Shown in pieces: positions 10,668 to 22,774 of a stretch of DNA of 64,000 bases. Every line of letters starts with the position of its first letter. Within the stretch, counting starts at the first letter, position 1. A model generated the notes under the pieces. That model was not told where the DNA came from. It made no database searches and was given only the letters and a program-made list of their open reading frames with translations. The DNA is from Lasiosphaeris hirsuta. Taxonomy: Eukaryota > Ascomycota > Sordariomycetes > Sordariales > Lasiosphaeriaceae. A program made the translations under genes and the position numbers. The stretch covers positions 1,798,001 through 1,862,000 of the forward strand of contig JAUKUA010000004.1 in assembly GCA_030549175.1 (NCBI GenBank), given 5' to 3'.

Positions 10668-12254
10668 TGTAGAGGATGGAAAACGGTGGCGAGTTCAAGA
10701 GTTGGTTGGTTGGTTGTTGGCGTGAAAGAGGGTTAGCTCTTCGTTGATTGGGCGCGGCCTACACAGCGCTGAAAGATGCGGCTGGTTGCTTGCATGAAGA
10801 ATACTACATTCGAGGGAGGAGGTCCCATGGTAGAAATAGTTATCGTCCCGGGAATGAAGCATTCGAGTTGAGGCTACTCAATGCCAGCACAACTGAGGAT
10901 TCAACAGAGGCTGGCAGCATCAGGGGGTTGAGCCGCATGGGGGTTGGGTTGGGCAAAAAGTCAAGGCGACCAGACAGCATGCGCCATAACCCCCGAATAC
11001 AGCTCTGGGGCCAATGAAGAGCTACGGGCTTTGAGGCTCTAGAAGCCTTCAACCGCGACAACCGTCTTGGAATCAAAAACATTGACCAAGACTCCGGCTG
11101 TGCACCCTTTCTTCGAACTTCGACCACATTCGAGTTCTCGAGCACTCCGAGCCCCCCATATCAGTGGTAGACATCGTGGCCCAACGCGCGACAGACTCAC
11201 CGCCACGGCTCGACCATCTGATAACGAACGAGTGGTGCCTCTATTCCCCGACCCAAGCCTTACGGGCGTGAGGGCTGCCCACTCAGTGGTGACTCAGACA
11301 TCACATGGCTTTGGGCATTAGGGAGCCGCGACATCTGCTGCGATGGATAGGCTGGTTGTGAGACATTATGCTGACAACATACACGAGAGAGTGTTGTCTC
11401 TGGAGGCTTAGGGATGCTAAGCCTTTTAGGTTGATTGCCTTGCAACTTTTTGCCTATGAAGGCTCGGAGATGCCGTCCACACAGAGCCGCAGCGGTCCGC
11501 CGATACCCACAGAATAATCTGTATGTGCCGGGCCGGCTGCGCATCGGGCTGCTGCTCCCGCGGCAAAACGGGCTGATTGGGCTTCTGGACAACCACACAT
11601 GGACGTTTGTTTACCTTATCACAGCTCGCAGCCAGTCGTCCCTTGGCAGGCCTAGCGGCAGATAAGTCGCGGCGCCATGATACGCCAAGACCAAGTTTTC
11701 GATATGCAAGCCTCGTGCCAAGGTTAGAGTCTCGAATGGGCAGGTGGGAAGCGTGCAGCCCCCATCTGAGCAACACGCAATTGTGCACGCAACTGTGGAG
11801 TGGGTTGGGGTCGGTGGCATCACGGAGTTTCCCCAACCCATGAGGGGAGCCACGACGTTACACAGAGGCGGGTTACACAACCTGCCAGAGCAGCGATGAC
11901 CCTTGTCCCGTCAGGGGCTGAGCAACGCGACAGCAGAGTTGGGACACTGTTCCCCCCCAGACAGCCTGAGGCGCACTTAGGTAAATTTCGGAATCTACAA
12001 TCGTATCACCAGCTTGCTTGTCGTGAGATGCTGTTTTCTTGGATTATCAAAGTGCTTCCAACGATACTGTGAAGCGCTGTAACAAACCCGACGGCGTGAA
12101 TTGGGCCCCCCCCCCCTGACCTGGACCGCCAAGCCTTTGCGGTTGCTGCTCAGTGATGTCAATGGCGTTCTATAGATTGAGCAATCACTATTGAAAATTC
12201 CTCTTCCCAGGTCCCAAACAAACCTACACGTGTAGGATCTGAACGAGAAACAAA
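10668..12254. other. Intergenic, no gene recognised
   Basis: About 1.6 kb between divergent genes (coiled-coil on minus, deaminase on plus). Open frames of 75-136 codons occur on both strands but overlap heavily and have no motif or splice support. A short C run lies near 12106-12116, not far upstream of the deaminase start. Confidence 0.55.
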
Positions 12255-13028
12255 ATGCCAAAATTCACCCCCCTCTTGGTCCTCCTGACCACCATCTTCA
12301 ACCTCGGAAACTCTCACCCCCACCACGCCCAAGGTGAGACGCGGCCAATCAAACAAATGCCGATGGGAAACCCTAAACTGTCCATCAATGGCATCCCCTT
12401 TTCCACTCGAGCGCACTGGATGCGCCAGGCCAACCTGGCCCTCGACGCCCCCTGTCCCTTTGCCGCGTTTGGTAGCGTCATCGTGAACCACACGGCCGGC
12501 GGCAACGGGCTGGGAACCCTCGTCTGCACCGGCGCCAACTCCAACAGCCAGACCGGAAACCCCACCCTCCACGGTATGTGAGAAGCTCTTACTGCTGACC
12601 CGGGTGCTGACATGGAAACCCCGCCCGAAGGTGAGATGGCCGCCATCAACAGCTGCTCCGCCATCCTCACCGACCCAAACGGCCCGTACAAGCTCGAGCC
12701 GTCGGCCGCGCTCAGCGCCTTTGCCGACCTGACGCTGTATACCAACGCCGAGAGCTGCCCCATGTGCGCGTCGGCTATCCGGTGGGCCGGCTTCAAGGAG
12801 TACGTGTACGGTACCAGCATCGATACCCTCGTCGAGAAGGGCTGGGGCCAGATCCACATTTCGTCGCTTGAGGTTGTCGCGCGGAGCTTTGACCTTGGCA
12901 AGCCAACCAGGTTGATAGGTGAGGTGCTGACCGAGGAGACGGACCCTTATTTCTTATGGCAGTTTGATTCCGAGTATAGGTGCCCAGAGGGATGCGGCAG
13001 GGTGAACGGGACGTGTAAAGCCAAGTAG
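12255..13028 (+). CDS. Secreted CDA-fold nucleoside/tRNA-type deaminase
   Basis: Exons 12255-12573 and 12631-13028 with a 57-base intron (GTATGT...GAAG) give 238 residues. The zinc signature of the cytidine/deoxycytidylate deaminase superfamily is complete: HGE at residues 106-108, with the HGE codons spanning the splice site, and PCxxC-type SCPMC with Cys149 and Cys152, in the TNAESCPMC context of the guanine deaminase/TadA branch. Unusually, the first 20 or so residues (MPKFTPLLVLLTTIFNL) form a likely signal peptide, so the enzyme is predicted to enter the secretory pathway. Extra Cys residues near the C-terminus (YRCPEGCGRVNGTC) could form disulfides and support export. The substrate is unknown; free purine or cytosine salvage outside the cell is possible. 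The stop lies 29 bases from the end of the convergent 2EXR gene. Confidence 0.9.
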
Positions 13029-13057
13029 GGACATTGGTAGTATTTATTCCTCATCTT

Positions 13058-14104
13058 TCAGGAAACCGTCCTCCTACTTCGCGGTTCCGGCCCAACCCAA
13101 ACCTTAACCACAACTCTCGCCGTCGGGAGAGGGCCCAACGGCATTTTCCCGCCAAGATCTCGAGCCCAGTTCGTACGGGCCCAGACCCGGGTGATTTCCT
13201 CCCTCGCCTCCCCAGAAATAGACGCCCGCTCCGCTGGCCCCGCGTAGACCTTCTTCAAGAATGCAGCAGTCGTCTCGTGGGCAACACAGCACTGGTAAAT
13301 CTGGCGCAGCTCGCGGAAGGCGTTGGCATCTTCGATATCAATGTAACACTCCCGCCGCCAATACCATGCCATCAGCAAGGCCCTTGTCTCCGACAGGACG
13401 CCTGCAAGTGTGGTGCCGCGTGGGAGGGCGCACCGGATTTCTCCTCTGGCGGCAACCATGACACCATCGAGGGCTGGAATCTGAATATCAGGTAATGGGC
13501 CATCGGGATCCTGCCTGGTGGACAACGCGTCGTGGTTTGCATCTCGCAGATCGCTCTTGTATTGAAGTGAGATAGTGGTGAATCCAGTGTTGCTCTCCCA
13601 CCAGAGGGCCGCTGCTTTCCCCGAGCCATGATCGATGGTTCTTCCCATCCTGGGTCTGTAGCGGCGACGCGCAAACTCTCGCGAGTTTCGGCAGATCTGA
13701 GAGAGTAGGGGTGGCCGAAGACTGCAAAGTTGGTTGTCATAGGTGATGCTTCCAAGTCGAAGCGAGTCGCAGGTTGTTGTCTCGGACAAATGGCACAGAT
13801 ATTGGGGGGGGCTCTCAACCTTGCCCAGGCATGTCCAGATCATGTCAACAATTTCTTGCGGCAAGGACGCAAACGTAGTGCGAGAGTGGTTGCGTGGTAG
13901 CGGTACCGTCGTATTGGAACGGGAATACCTCTCGGTGTAAACCGCATCGCCACCAATGTCCGAGCAGCTCTCTTGGCCCGGCTCTGGCGGCTGGGCTTTT
14001 GGCAAGGATTCTTGATGCTCCGTCGATTTACAAGACATTTTGGCATTCGCGTCGGGGGCGAATGACGGGGCAGCCAACACTTGAGGCCCACCAAGTGAGG
14101 ACAT
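13058..14104 (-). CDS. 2EXR-domain (F-box-like) protein
   Basis: A single-exon 348-residue frame. After a disordered N-terminus of about 75 residues comes FASLPQEIVDMIWTCLGK (about residues 77-94), the short helix at the start of fungal 2EXR and F-box-like domains, and PPLLSQICRNSREFARRRY (about 130-148), the second conserved block of the 2EXR family. The rest is the usual poorly conserved 2EXR region. The molecular function of 2EXR proteins is not established. It is convergent with the deaminase gene. Confidence 0.78.
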   Translation of the reverse strand: MSSLGGPQVLAAPSFAPDANAKMSCKSTEHQESLPKAQPPEPGQESCSDIGGDAVYTERYSRSNTTVPLPRNHSRTTFASLPQEIVDMIWTCLGKVESPPQYLCHLSETTTCDSLRLGSITYDNQLCSLRPPLLSQICRNSREFARRRYRPRMGRTIDHGSGKAAALWWESNTGFTTISLQYKSDLRDANHDALSTRQDPDGPLPDIQIPALDGVMVAARGEIRCALPRGTTLAGVLSETRALLMAWYWRRECYIDIEDANAFRELRQIYQCCVAHETTAAFLKKVYAGPAERASISGEAREEITRVWARTNWARDLGGKMPLGPLPTARVVVKVWVGPEPRSRRTVS

Positions 14105-14761
14105 GGCGATTAGCCCGTATGGGTGTGAGGAACCTCTAAATGATGAGAATTAATGTACCGTAAATTCGAAAGTTGCAAAGTCAATAAAAAAAAAAAAAAG
14201 AGGATGCATAGAGTTTGCGTCACGTTGGTGATTGGGTTTACTCAACAGTCTTGGATGACTATATAGGTACACTTTCAAGGATCGGGCCAACCAAGGTACC
14301 CAGAACCTAGCTGTTAGGCCCGCTTGGCAACACATTGTTGGCCTCATGGTCATGCCAAGTGGTCACGACCGTGGTGTTTGTTTAGGTGTGAAAAAGGCGT
14401 GCGAAACAATGGGTCGACAATTGAAAGGGCTTGAAACAATGGGCTTTAAAAGACAGCTTTCAACTATTTTGGGCTCATGGACCATGAGAAGATGAAAGGA
14501 TTGGACGCGGAGGGGCACTCGTAGAAAGTGGAGATGCGCTGAATATCCTTTGTCTTGCACCTTCCATCTCTGACAGCACCTACTTGTATGCGGCCACACT
14601 CGCCATGCTCTTCAAGTGCCTGACGCTCCACCTCCTGCCCAACTGCTAACATCACCCCATTTCCAGCACGCGAGCGGGCTAACTGACAAAGCAAGTCGCT
14701 AACGTCGCCTCGCAGGCTGCTGACAAATTTACCTCACACGTGTCCCACCGACACCGCTGCT
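14105..14761. other. Intergenic, no gene recognised
   Basis: Contains a 14-base A run at 14186-14199 and short open frames without features. Confidence 0.55.
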
Positions 14762-16095
14762 TTGTTTGAAAACGCAAAGTCATTACGGCGGCGACTAGAC
14801 CGGCAATTTCCACTGCGAAGGTTTCTTGTGTCCTCCGTCGAGGACCCCTCCGCTTCCACCCGTCGGGCGGCGGTGGTAGTGAGCGAGTGGCTGCCCCATA
14901 CAGCACAGATTGTGGCTTTGCTTCGGCCCCAAAATCCAGCTGCGCCGGCGAACGGCCTCCTCAGGGCCATGGTCTTGCTCTCCATTCCGTTTGCCGATCG
15001 GTTTCGTATCTTCTGGAACATGGTCAGTGCCGGCCACACTGCGGCCATGAGCGTTCAAGCCGCGTATGGCGGGGGTGGTCTAATGCATCTATCTCCTGGG
15101 CCGAGACCGTCTCATGAAAGGCGAAGAGAAGATGATCGTCGATCGCAAGGTTCGTCGTGCTCACCCACTCTCTTTTGGTCGCATCGGGATCTTTGGGACC
15201 TCTTGGCTAACCATATACATGCCTCCCAGGCGCTTGAGGTGATATATCATGGTCCATCTCTCGCAGCAAATCATGTCTGAGATGTCTTGCTTCTGCCGCA
15301 AGGCGCCATGGCCGGACCGAGCCATAAATACATCAAACACCACCCTGTCACAACCTTCTCTTCTCGAGACCTTTATCAAGACAGCACCAGCTTCCATATT
15401 CCACAGTCCCGGAGGAGGGCCTTCGCCTCCTGGACACAATTCTCCCACCGGCACTAGGGATCTCAGCCCCTCTTTCCGTTGGCCAATGGCTCAGCCAGAA
15501 CCTGATTCGCTTCGGGAACCGCAAGAGAAAAGCCCGGACTATGCTCGACCGCGAGCTCGATCAACTCCTCCAAACGCGCTCTACAGCCCTAAACAGAGAA
15601 AAGCAGCAGCAAAAAAACATACGGAATTTGTCGGAGATGAAGCGGGGTCTTGTTGAGATCAAGAAAGGAAATCCGGGCTTCAGCGTCTTGGATCGCGCGC
15701 ACAAATTCTGCTGCAGGTGGCGTGCTGGGATTACGCTGGTGCCCCTGGGCAGCGGCTTTGTCGACCTCGGTGACCTTGCCGGTGTGGATCGGTCGGTAAA
15801 CATGAGCGCGGAGGAGCTAACGGAAAATCGCAGGCTACATGAAGAGCATTTGGCCCAAATGGAAAGGGATAGGGCTTGGAGCGAAGAGATGCTAGCTGAC
15901 ATGGTTGGACGTATTATCTTGGACTCAGACGATTCCTCGGTGAGGGGCGTTGCAGGCCAGTGCAACCCTTCCATAGACGATTGTATAGTGGGTAAAGATT
16001 ACCAAAGTATAATATACATAGGTAACATGAATGGGGACATAAAGATAGGCTTTTATAAGGTGCTTAGTACCAGTTGTAGGTTGACGATCGCCTAG
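14762..16095 (+). pseudogene. Decayed gene of unknown family
   Basis: Protein-like stretches occur in different frames. Around 15084-15149 the frame reads YLLGRDRLMKGEEKMIVDRK and meets a plausible 80-base intron (15150-15229, with GGCTAAC branch and CTCCCAG acceptor). Beyond it VIYHGPSLAANHV ends at a TGA (15278-15280), yet the same frame continues with LLLPQGAMAGPSHKYIKHHP. By about 15380-15410 the coding signal moves to another frame (VPEEGLRLLDTILPPALGI), open to 16095 with a charged helical segment (NMSAEELTENRRLHEEHL). A stop of the CGA-to-TGA type plus a frameshift indicate a pseudogene. The upstream frame from 14762 may be its 5' part. I do not recognise the family. Confidence 0.45.
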
Positions 16096-16935
16096 AAACT
16101 GTGACGGCTTCACCAACCTGCTCGCCATAACGCCCTAAGCCTTGTTGACAAGCTTGGTGATAACCTTGGAATTGGCTACTCCAAGTGTGACTGTGAAATG
16201 CTCAGACGTATAGTTAGCTGCGCTGATAGAAGAATATCTTAGTATATGGCATTTAGTACGGCTGTCCTGGCGGTGAAATCGTGACGCCCCATCGCGGGGC
16301 CTAGATCACGAGACTGCGAAACACCCCCCACGGCAAGTCGCGGCTGCGCAGCTTAGCTATAGGCTCTCCACACTTCCCTTAATATCATCTGAAGTGGCCT
16401 TACTTGCCACGTCCTGTTGGCGGCGCATGTGATGTAAATAAGTGGGCGCAGAAGTAATGGTTGAAAACTGACCAGTATTGGTCGTCATCTGAGGAGAGAG
16501 TCCTACGCCCGAATTCCGAAAAGAGAAAATGGTGTGTGGGAGGTCGCGTTTGTGGCGCTATTATTGATCTTCAGGGCTGATGGTTTGGCGCCACAAACTA
16601 CTCTGCATTTGGTACAAATCTCTGCATTTACACCTCAAATAGGAAGAAGCATCATACGATCCTGATCACATGGTTCTAACATGATAGCCCGTTCGCGGCA
16701 AATGTTCTGCTGCTCCCTGAACGTCTTACTCCTGTGGAATATGACACAGTTAAGCATAGTAACGTAGACTTGACTACCTAGACTTGACTTTGTACTGCCC
16801 TTGGTCTCCAACAACATATAGAGTGACACTACTCCATCAATAAACGATTACATAAAGTCCCGACGGACTTTTGCTGGAATTACAAAACAGAGACTTTCAC
16901 CTCCCAGCATCGCCCAAGTTGAGATACGGAGAGCA
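16096..16935. other. Intergenic, promoter side of the CorA-like gene
   Basis: No gene is seen. Only short open frames occur. Confidence 0.6.
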
Positions 16936-19900
16936 ATGGAGACCCCTCAACAGGACGAGCAATGCACCGGCTTCGATTGGATGGGCCTGGACGACACAAG
17001 CGAAGCATTTTCTCACTTTCTCGACCAGTCCATGACCCCGTTCGATTTTGGCGACGCGGGCTATACAGCATGCGCCAACATTGGCGGCGAGATTCTTGAA
17101 GTCACTGCTCCGTCCGATCTCTGCGGATACATCTCTGTAAAGGGCGGATACGAGGATTCGATAGATTCACTACTCGCCCGGTCCCAGAGGCCGTTTGGCG
17201 GGCGCGCTACCTTCAGCTTGAAGATTGAGGATCCGCAGCCCGGGTTGGATGAGGCCAAGATACCGGGACATGCTTGCCGACTGGGCCCCATGAAGGGACG
17301 TGGCAGCTTGAATCATCGGTGGCCGCTGACCCGTTATTGGCTGGATACGGGCAAGGACGATGCATCTTCGCACGCCGGCTATTGCGCTGTCTTTTCATTT
17401 GTCCGCGAACAAACTGTGTTCCAAGTCATGCGGCTCCAGCTCTTCAAGAAAACCACCGACGGCGCAGGTGCGGTCAATACGGTCGAGTTTAGTGACAACG
17501 AAGACGCCGATCCTCGCGAAGCAACTGTCAACCTCACCCTAGGCGGACCTATGCGGTTTTCATGTCGCTGTAGCGGCCTTGATTTGAAGGACAAGTCTCC
17601 ATCCGTGGAATGGAGCGTCAAGGAGGAAGCTTTGATGATGATGGAAACCAGTGTTCTCCCAGACACAAAGTTCATCCTAAAGCTATACGAAGATGGTAGG
17701 GCTGTTGCGGTTTCGCGGCCACCAGAGCCAAAAGCTGTCTTGGGAGAAGAGGGGCGAACGGAACGGCACTGTTTGCCATGGGAAGTAAGACACAGAAGAT
17801 TTTGGGACACAACATTTCGCCATAACGTCCGCCTCTCGAGTAAAAAACCTACCGTCATTATGGCCGCCTTCAAGCTGGCAAGCGCTCAGGGCGGCGCCGA
17901 AATTGCTACCAAAATCCCAATTCTTACCGACGAGATGGTGATGCGGATAGCGGGGCTTAGTCCAGAATACGACTCGGCGAGCAATGCTATGTGGAATTCC
18001 TTTTTCTCCTCGCTCCTCTTGGTAGGCCGAAGCGCGAAGCCCTCTTTCTTCTACGAGCGCCAGTTGGGGTTGATTCAGCGTTGCCTCGAGAGGGTTCTAT
18101 CGGCCCACCACGTGTGCTTTATGGTCGGTGAGCTTGAGTGTGGTGTCGATATCTGGCCTCACGTTCCAGGCTCCGCCGTCAGTGCGAGGCAGCTCTTGTA
18201 AGTGTTTTTACCAAATGATGCATTTTCTCCAGGCTGCCGACTCGTGGCTGACAGGACTTGAAAACCTCAGCTGGATTGTGAGGTTTCTGGCAGAAGTTCT
18301 TGACCAACTCCAACAGCTGGATCGCGCAGAAGCCGATGCGAAGGCTGCCATGGCGTACTATAAAAACGAAATCCGCCTGCACATGCTAAGAACGGCCAGG
18401 TTCGCAATCTTTGCTGCAAGGAATTCAAGAGAACTTGAAGAGAACAAGAGTTGGTGGGATTGGAGCCCCATCAAAGACGCACAGCCAGAACAACACAGGC
18501 TGAAAAGGTATGAGGAGGCCGAAGACGAGTACAGCTGCTTCTACTACGCGCCCATCATATGGTACACTCTCAAGACTTTACAGCACCTGCAACTCAACTC
18601 GGACCGCGACGAGATGATTGCATTGTTGGCAGATAACCTCAAATCAGTTGTCGAGGGCCTCAGCGCCGTTGGTGACAACCGCGGGAGTAATGGTAACTCT
18701 TCGACATTTTGTGCCCACAAGTGGCTTCATTACTACGCCCTTTCCGACCTCATACAGACAGCAGACCAAGTCCCAAGCAGTAATACGAGAACGCCCGAGG
18801 AGGACAGCAGCATCAGCCTGAAGCTGGACGAAGCCGAAAAGAAAGCGGAGCGATGGAGATTGTCGCTCAACAAGGCCTTGAAGTGCAGGGTGTTGTCAGG
18901 AGAGGCCTACACCCTTCAAGACGAGATATGCGACCGCCTCATCCTCAGCCTCACAAAGAAAGGGAGAGTTGGCACCATCACGATGCAGGGCAGCGGGGAC
19001 TTGACATTGCTACAAACACAGCATCTGGTGAAACAGCACATTTCTTCGCGGTCACCCACCATGATCATCAATCCGGGAAAACTCACTAGACGGAACGTTG
19101 GCCGCTTTGTGCCACCAGTTGCGTCCCCCTGGGAGCTTCATGCGCTTTGCCACCACGTTGACTTCCTTGACTTCCCAAGCATGCAGGGTGAAGCGCCAAA
19201 CAGGGCCATCCAGGACTGTCTCCAGTTCTTATGCGCAGACCAGTCCATTATTCCCACCTGGGAGCGGAGCACAGTGGACTCGCTGGCAGGGTGGTTCAGT
19301 CTGGAGCCAACCTGTGTCATTGCAACTACCATGCTCGAGAGACTGGTGACTATTCAAGTCGACCATCATGGCAAAACTCGATGCCAGAAGAACGGTCACG
19401 ATCACGACCCCCACACCCCCTGCTGCGATGATCCCAAGGGGGGCGATAGCGCGGGCGTCATTGCCACTGTCACTGACGCGGATGCTGACAGCGTCAGAAG
19501 TGTTGGGGATCTGGCTCTTATCGCGCAGGAACACGCAGCCCAGGCTAAAATACCAAGCCTCAGATTTGGGAGAGTCTCCAAGACATTCAGGCAATACTCT
19601 CCGTATTTTGGCCAAGCAGTGTTGAGCCACAGCAAGCAACTCCTAGGCATGTTAACGAGTCTTGGAGTCAACGACGTCCACTACAGACACGACGCGGGCA
19701 CTCATGAACTTGAGCTTAAGCACGCCGACACGCCACTCGGGTCTGCTACTGCTACAGTATCAGGCGACATCAAGACGCTTGCCGAGGCGGCCCGACTCTC
19801 TGGCGGGGTTCCATCGCCCATTGACTGGGCGCTTTACAAATTCCCCGATACCGACCATCCTGACTCGTTCCTTCACTCACTTGACGATTCCCCCCATCGC

Positions 19901-22076
19901 TTCACCGAAACGGAGCTGAACCGCATCGAGCTCCGTCCCCGGCTCGCCAAGCACCTGGCCATAGCAACAGGATCCAAAGCGCGAGAGTACACTCTTGAAA
20001 ACATCGGCAATACTATGCTTCCCAGCGTGTGTAGTAAGGTATCGATAATCGATCTAATGAGTCCTGCCTTCTTCATGAACCAAGACACGGAAAAAGCCGG
20101 TCTGATCGGCAATCCGGTCATCACAGGGCGCATCTGCCCCACCAACTTTCTCACCAAGCCGTGCGGCGATAACCCCATGACGTCGATACCGTTCTACGCC
20201 GATTTTCTTGATGAAGCCTTGTGTGAGGGGAACTACATACCCGCGAAGTACAACAGAGAGCTCAAGGACCTCTGGTCAAACCATGACGACATGGAAAGAA
20301 AGATGACGGACAAGATAGCGGTCAAGCATGAAAGGGAAGAGCTCCAGAAGAGACTGCTAGTTAAGCTCAGTGACAGTCTAGTAGATCAACAAGTCCAATG
20401 CCGCTACTTGTACGTTCAATCCTATCTCTGTCCTTATCCTCATGACTATGCACACATGTTCGTCCCTGTCTGGTCTCGATGCTGAATCCTTGGTCCCACC
20501 CAGTTTCATCCAAGACTGGGACATAGATGAAAAGAACGGAGCTGGGTTGGTTGGACCGTTTGTGTACATCTGGCACAATGAGCTGCTGGATGCATTTGAA
20601 GATCACCTTGGCAGCACTTCCACCTTTACCCACAACAGCACCGAGACAACGTGGACTGCAAGCCTCACGGTCCTCCATTGGTCCATCCTTCCCTTCAAGA
20701 ACGAAAAGTCGGGTCACGTACACCGGTTTCCAGCAGACGACCCTTTGCCTCAACGCAGAAAAGCCAGGCAGCAACCGAGCTCAGCGGCAGCCAAGGAAAC
20801 ACAGCAACACTGGATAACAGAAAAGGCCGAGCCAACTACAATCCTCATGACGACCAACGCGCTTGGTGACTTTACCAAGTGCTCGATCGTGTCAAAGATG
20901 CTTCCCGAGTGCGCCATTTACAGATTTGCGGACACGGCTACAGAGATCTGGACTATGTTCTCTAACCAGCCGCAGACTGGACGCTGCTTGGCGTTCCTGC
21001 ACCTGGTTGGACTTGTGTGCGAGGCCACTTCGGCACACTATGAAGAGATCATGCGTGTGTTGGATGATAACTCGAGGTATACGGTAAGCCCGGCTACACG
21101 ACTTCCCCTTTTTCTTTCGTTCGTCTAGAGAAGCAGAGGTTAATGTGGACAATGGAAACAGAAAAGTACACTCGAATACGACTTCTCATGGACCCAGCAG
21201 CGAGAAGCTATCGGCAGGCTCAAATACTACCTATGGCAGCTGGGTGTTGTGCAGCTTTTCCATAACAACGTGTCCGAGTGTGTTGGGCAGATCAAGGCAC
21301 TCGAGCAGGTTCTGACGGCACAGGTTCGAGAGGCAAGCTACCTGATACCCCGAACCTGCGTTGGGAAGTACTAGTATCCACTCAATGCTAATTCTCATTC
21401 GATTATTAGGGGCCTGGTCGGCGCCATGAAGTCCTTCAAGATCTTGCCCGCTCCGAGCTCGAACTTTTCCGTCGACGCTTTGGCCGCCTGCGAACAATTT
21501 GCAAAAATATCGAGTACAAAGTCGACTATTTGACTCGCGTTCGGGATGGGGTAAGCTGCCTTCCCTCCCTTGTTTTATTGCCTACCACGCCTATCTCCAA
21601 TGAAAAGGACAATGATTAATACTGACGCATGTGGCTAGATCTCATCTATATGCGGCCTACAAGACAGCCGTACTAGCATTAAGCAGGATGACCACATTCG
21701 CATCCTGACGTGGATCACTATCGGATACCTCCCACTCAGTTTTGTGACGGTGAGATGCCCGCTTGCGCACCTTCACTTCTCATTTCTTCAACGTATCGAC
21801 ATTTTTTTTCGCCATCAAGTTCACTTCCAAGGGGGCTGACAGTAGTATTGATGACAGACTATCTTTGCCGTCCCGGCAACCCAAAACGTCGTCGCCGATG
21901 GGTTGGGCCTTGGTATCTTCCTCGGCGCCATGCTGGGCTTCTTCTTCGCGACCGTCTTGCTGGCGAATCTGCTGGGGCCCATGGTGAAAGCCTACGAAAA
22001 GTGGAGAAAAGATTATCTTCGTCACAAAGATGAGGCACATATAGATGGTAGCAAATCAGAGGGTGCCGAGACATAG
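16936..22076 (+). CDS. Giant CorA-like membrane protein, seven exons
   Basis: Exons 16936-18177, 18233-20409, 20504-21083, 21162-21323, 21410-21550, 21639-21749 and 21858-22076 give 1543 residues in one frame. The first intron uses a GTCAGT donor; the nearby GTAAGT would leave a 34-base intron and the wrong frame. The large N-terminal 1300 residues are soluble and unrecognised, with charged helical parts. The C-terminal 230 residues resemble the CorA/Mg2+ transporter-like domain of fungal proteins: a long helix region (LELFRRRFGRLRTICKNIEYK), then two membrane helices (WITIGYLPLSFVTTIFAV about 1459-1476 and GIFLGAMLGFFFATVLLANL about 1489-1508). The GMN selectivity motif expected just after the first helix is replaced by AVPATQN, so ion transport is doubtful and a sensor or scaffold role is possible. 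Confidence 0.85.
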
Positions 22077-22774
22077 ATGATATTATCAAAAGGGTAATTC
22101 ATATACAATACTACCTCCTGGTAGTCTTCAGCCACTCTGACAAGGTACCTAAACTACCAGGTAGGGATTTAGTCTGAGATAATTCACCGTGTTTTTCTGC
22201 CATGGTGCATTCAAAGTGGCTTGCTGTCCCATGGTACAAGACCATCATCGGTACTGTCGAGAAACTGAAGCCCATTTTTTGAATCATTGTCCCTGTGTGA
22301 TGGCCGAGTGGCTTTGGGAAAGAGGATTGAGATTGACACTATCTATTTCTCTGTTACCGCCGTATAACGCTCATAGCGTGCAGAAAATTCAAGTCCACTG
22401 AATTGACTACAAGCCACCCAGATCTTCGCGGCTGATTTGCAGTGCCAGTTCTTGCCAGTAAAATAGCATAGCGTTTGCACGTGACGATCTGCTAGTGATC
22501 GAAGTCATCCAGAGAATGCAAGCGGGAAATTTACTATTGTACTGACGACGATGCATGAAGATCACATTGAGGATCGCACAGCATAATTACTTCATCCTCC
22601 AGTAGTGGTATGAGAAGGAAAAATGGTTACATACAGACTTGCTGCTGGCTAGGTTGAAGAGCTGCACCGCTCACCCCCGGATGAATTACACTTGGTTTAG
22701 GCACCCTCTAAAACCAAGTGCCCTGAACACACACCCCGTTTTCTTGGTTTCACCAGTTCAACCAAGTCAATTTT
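22077..22774. other. Intergenic, no gene recognised
   Basis: AT-richer spacer between the CorA-like gene and a GNAT relic; no gene or clear repeat is seen. Confidence 0.55.

Noticed and set aside
11260..11880. Overlapping frames of 75-136 codons on both strands
   Set aside because: All three are mutually overlapping, without recognisable motifs, initiation context or introns.
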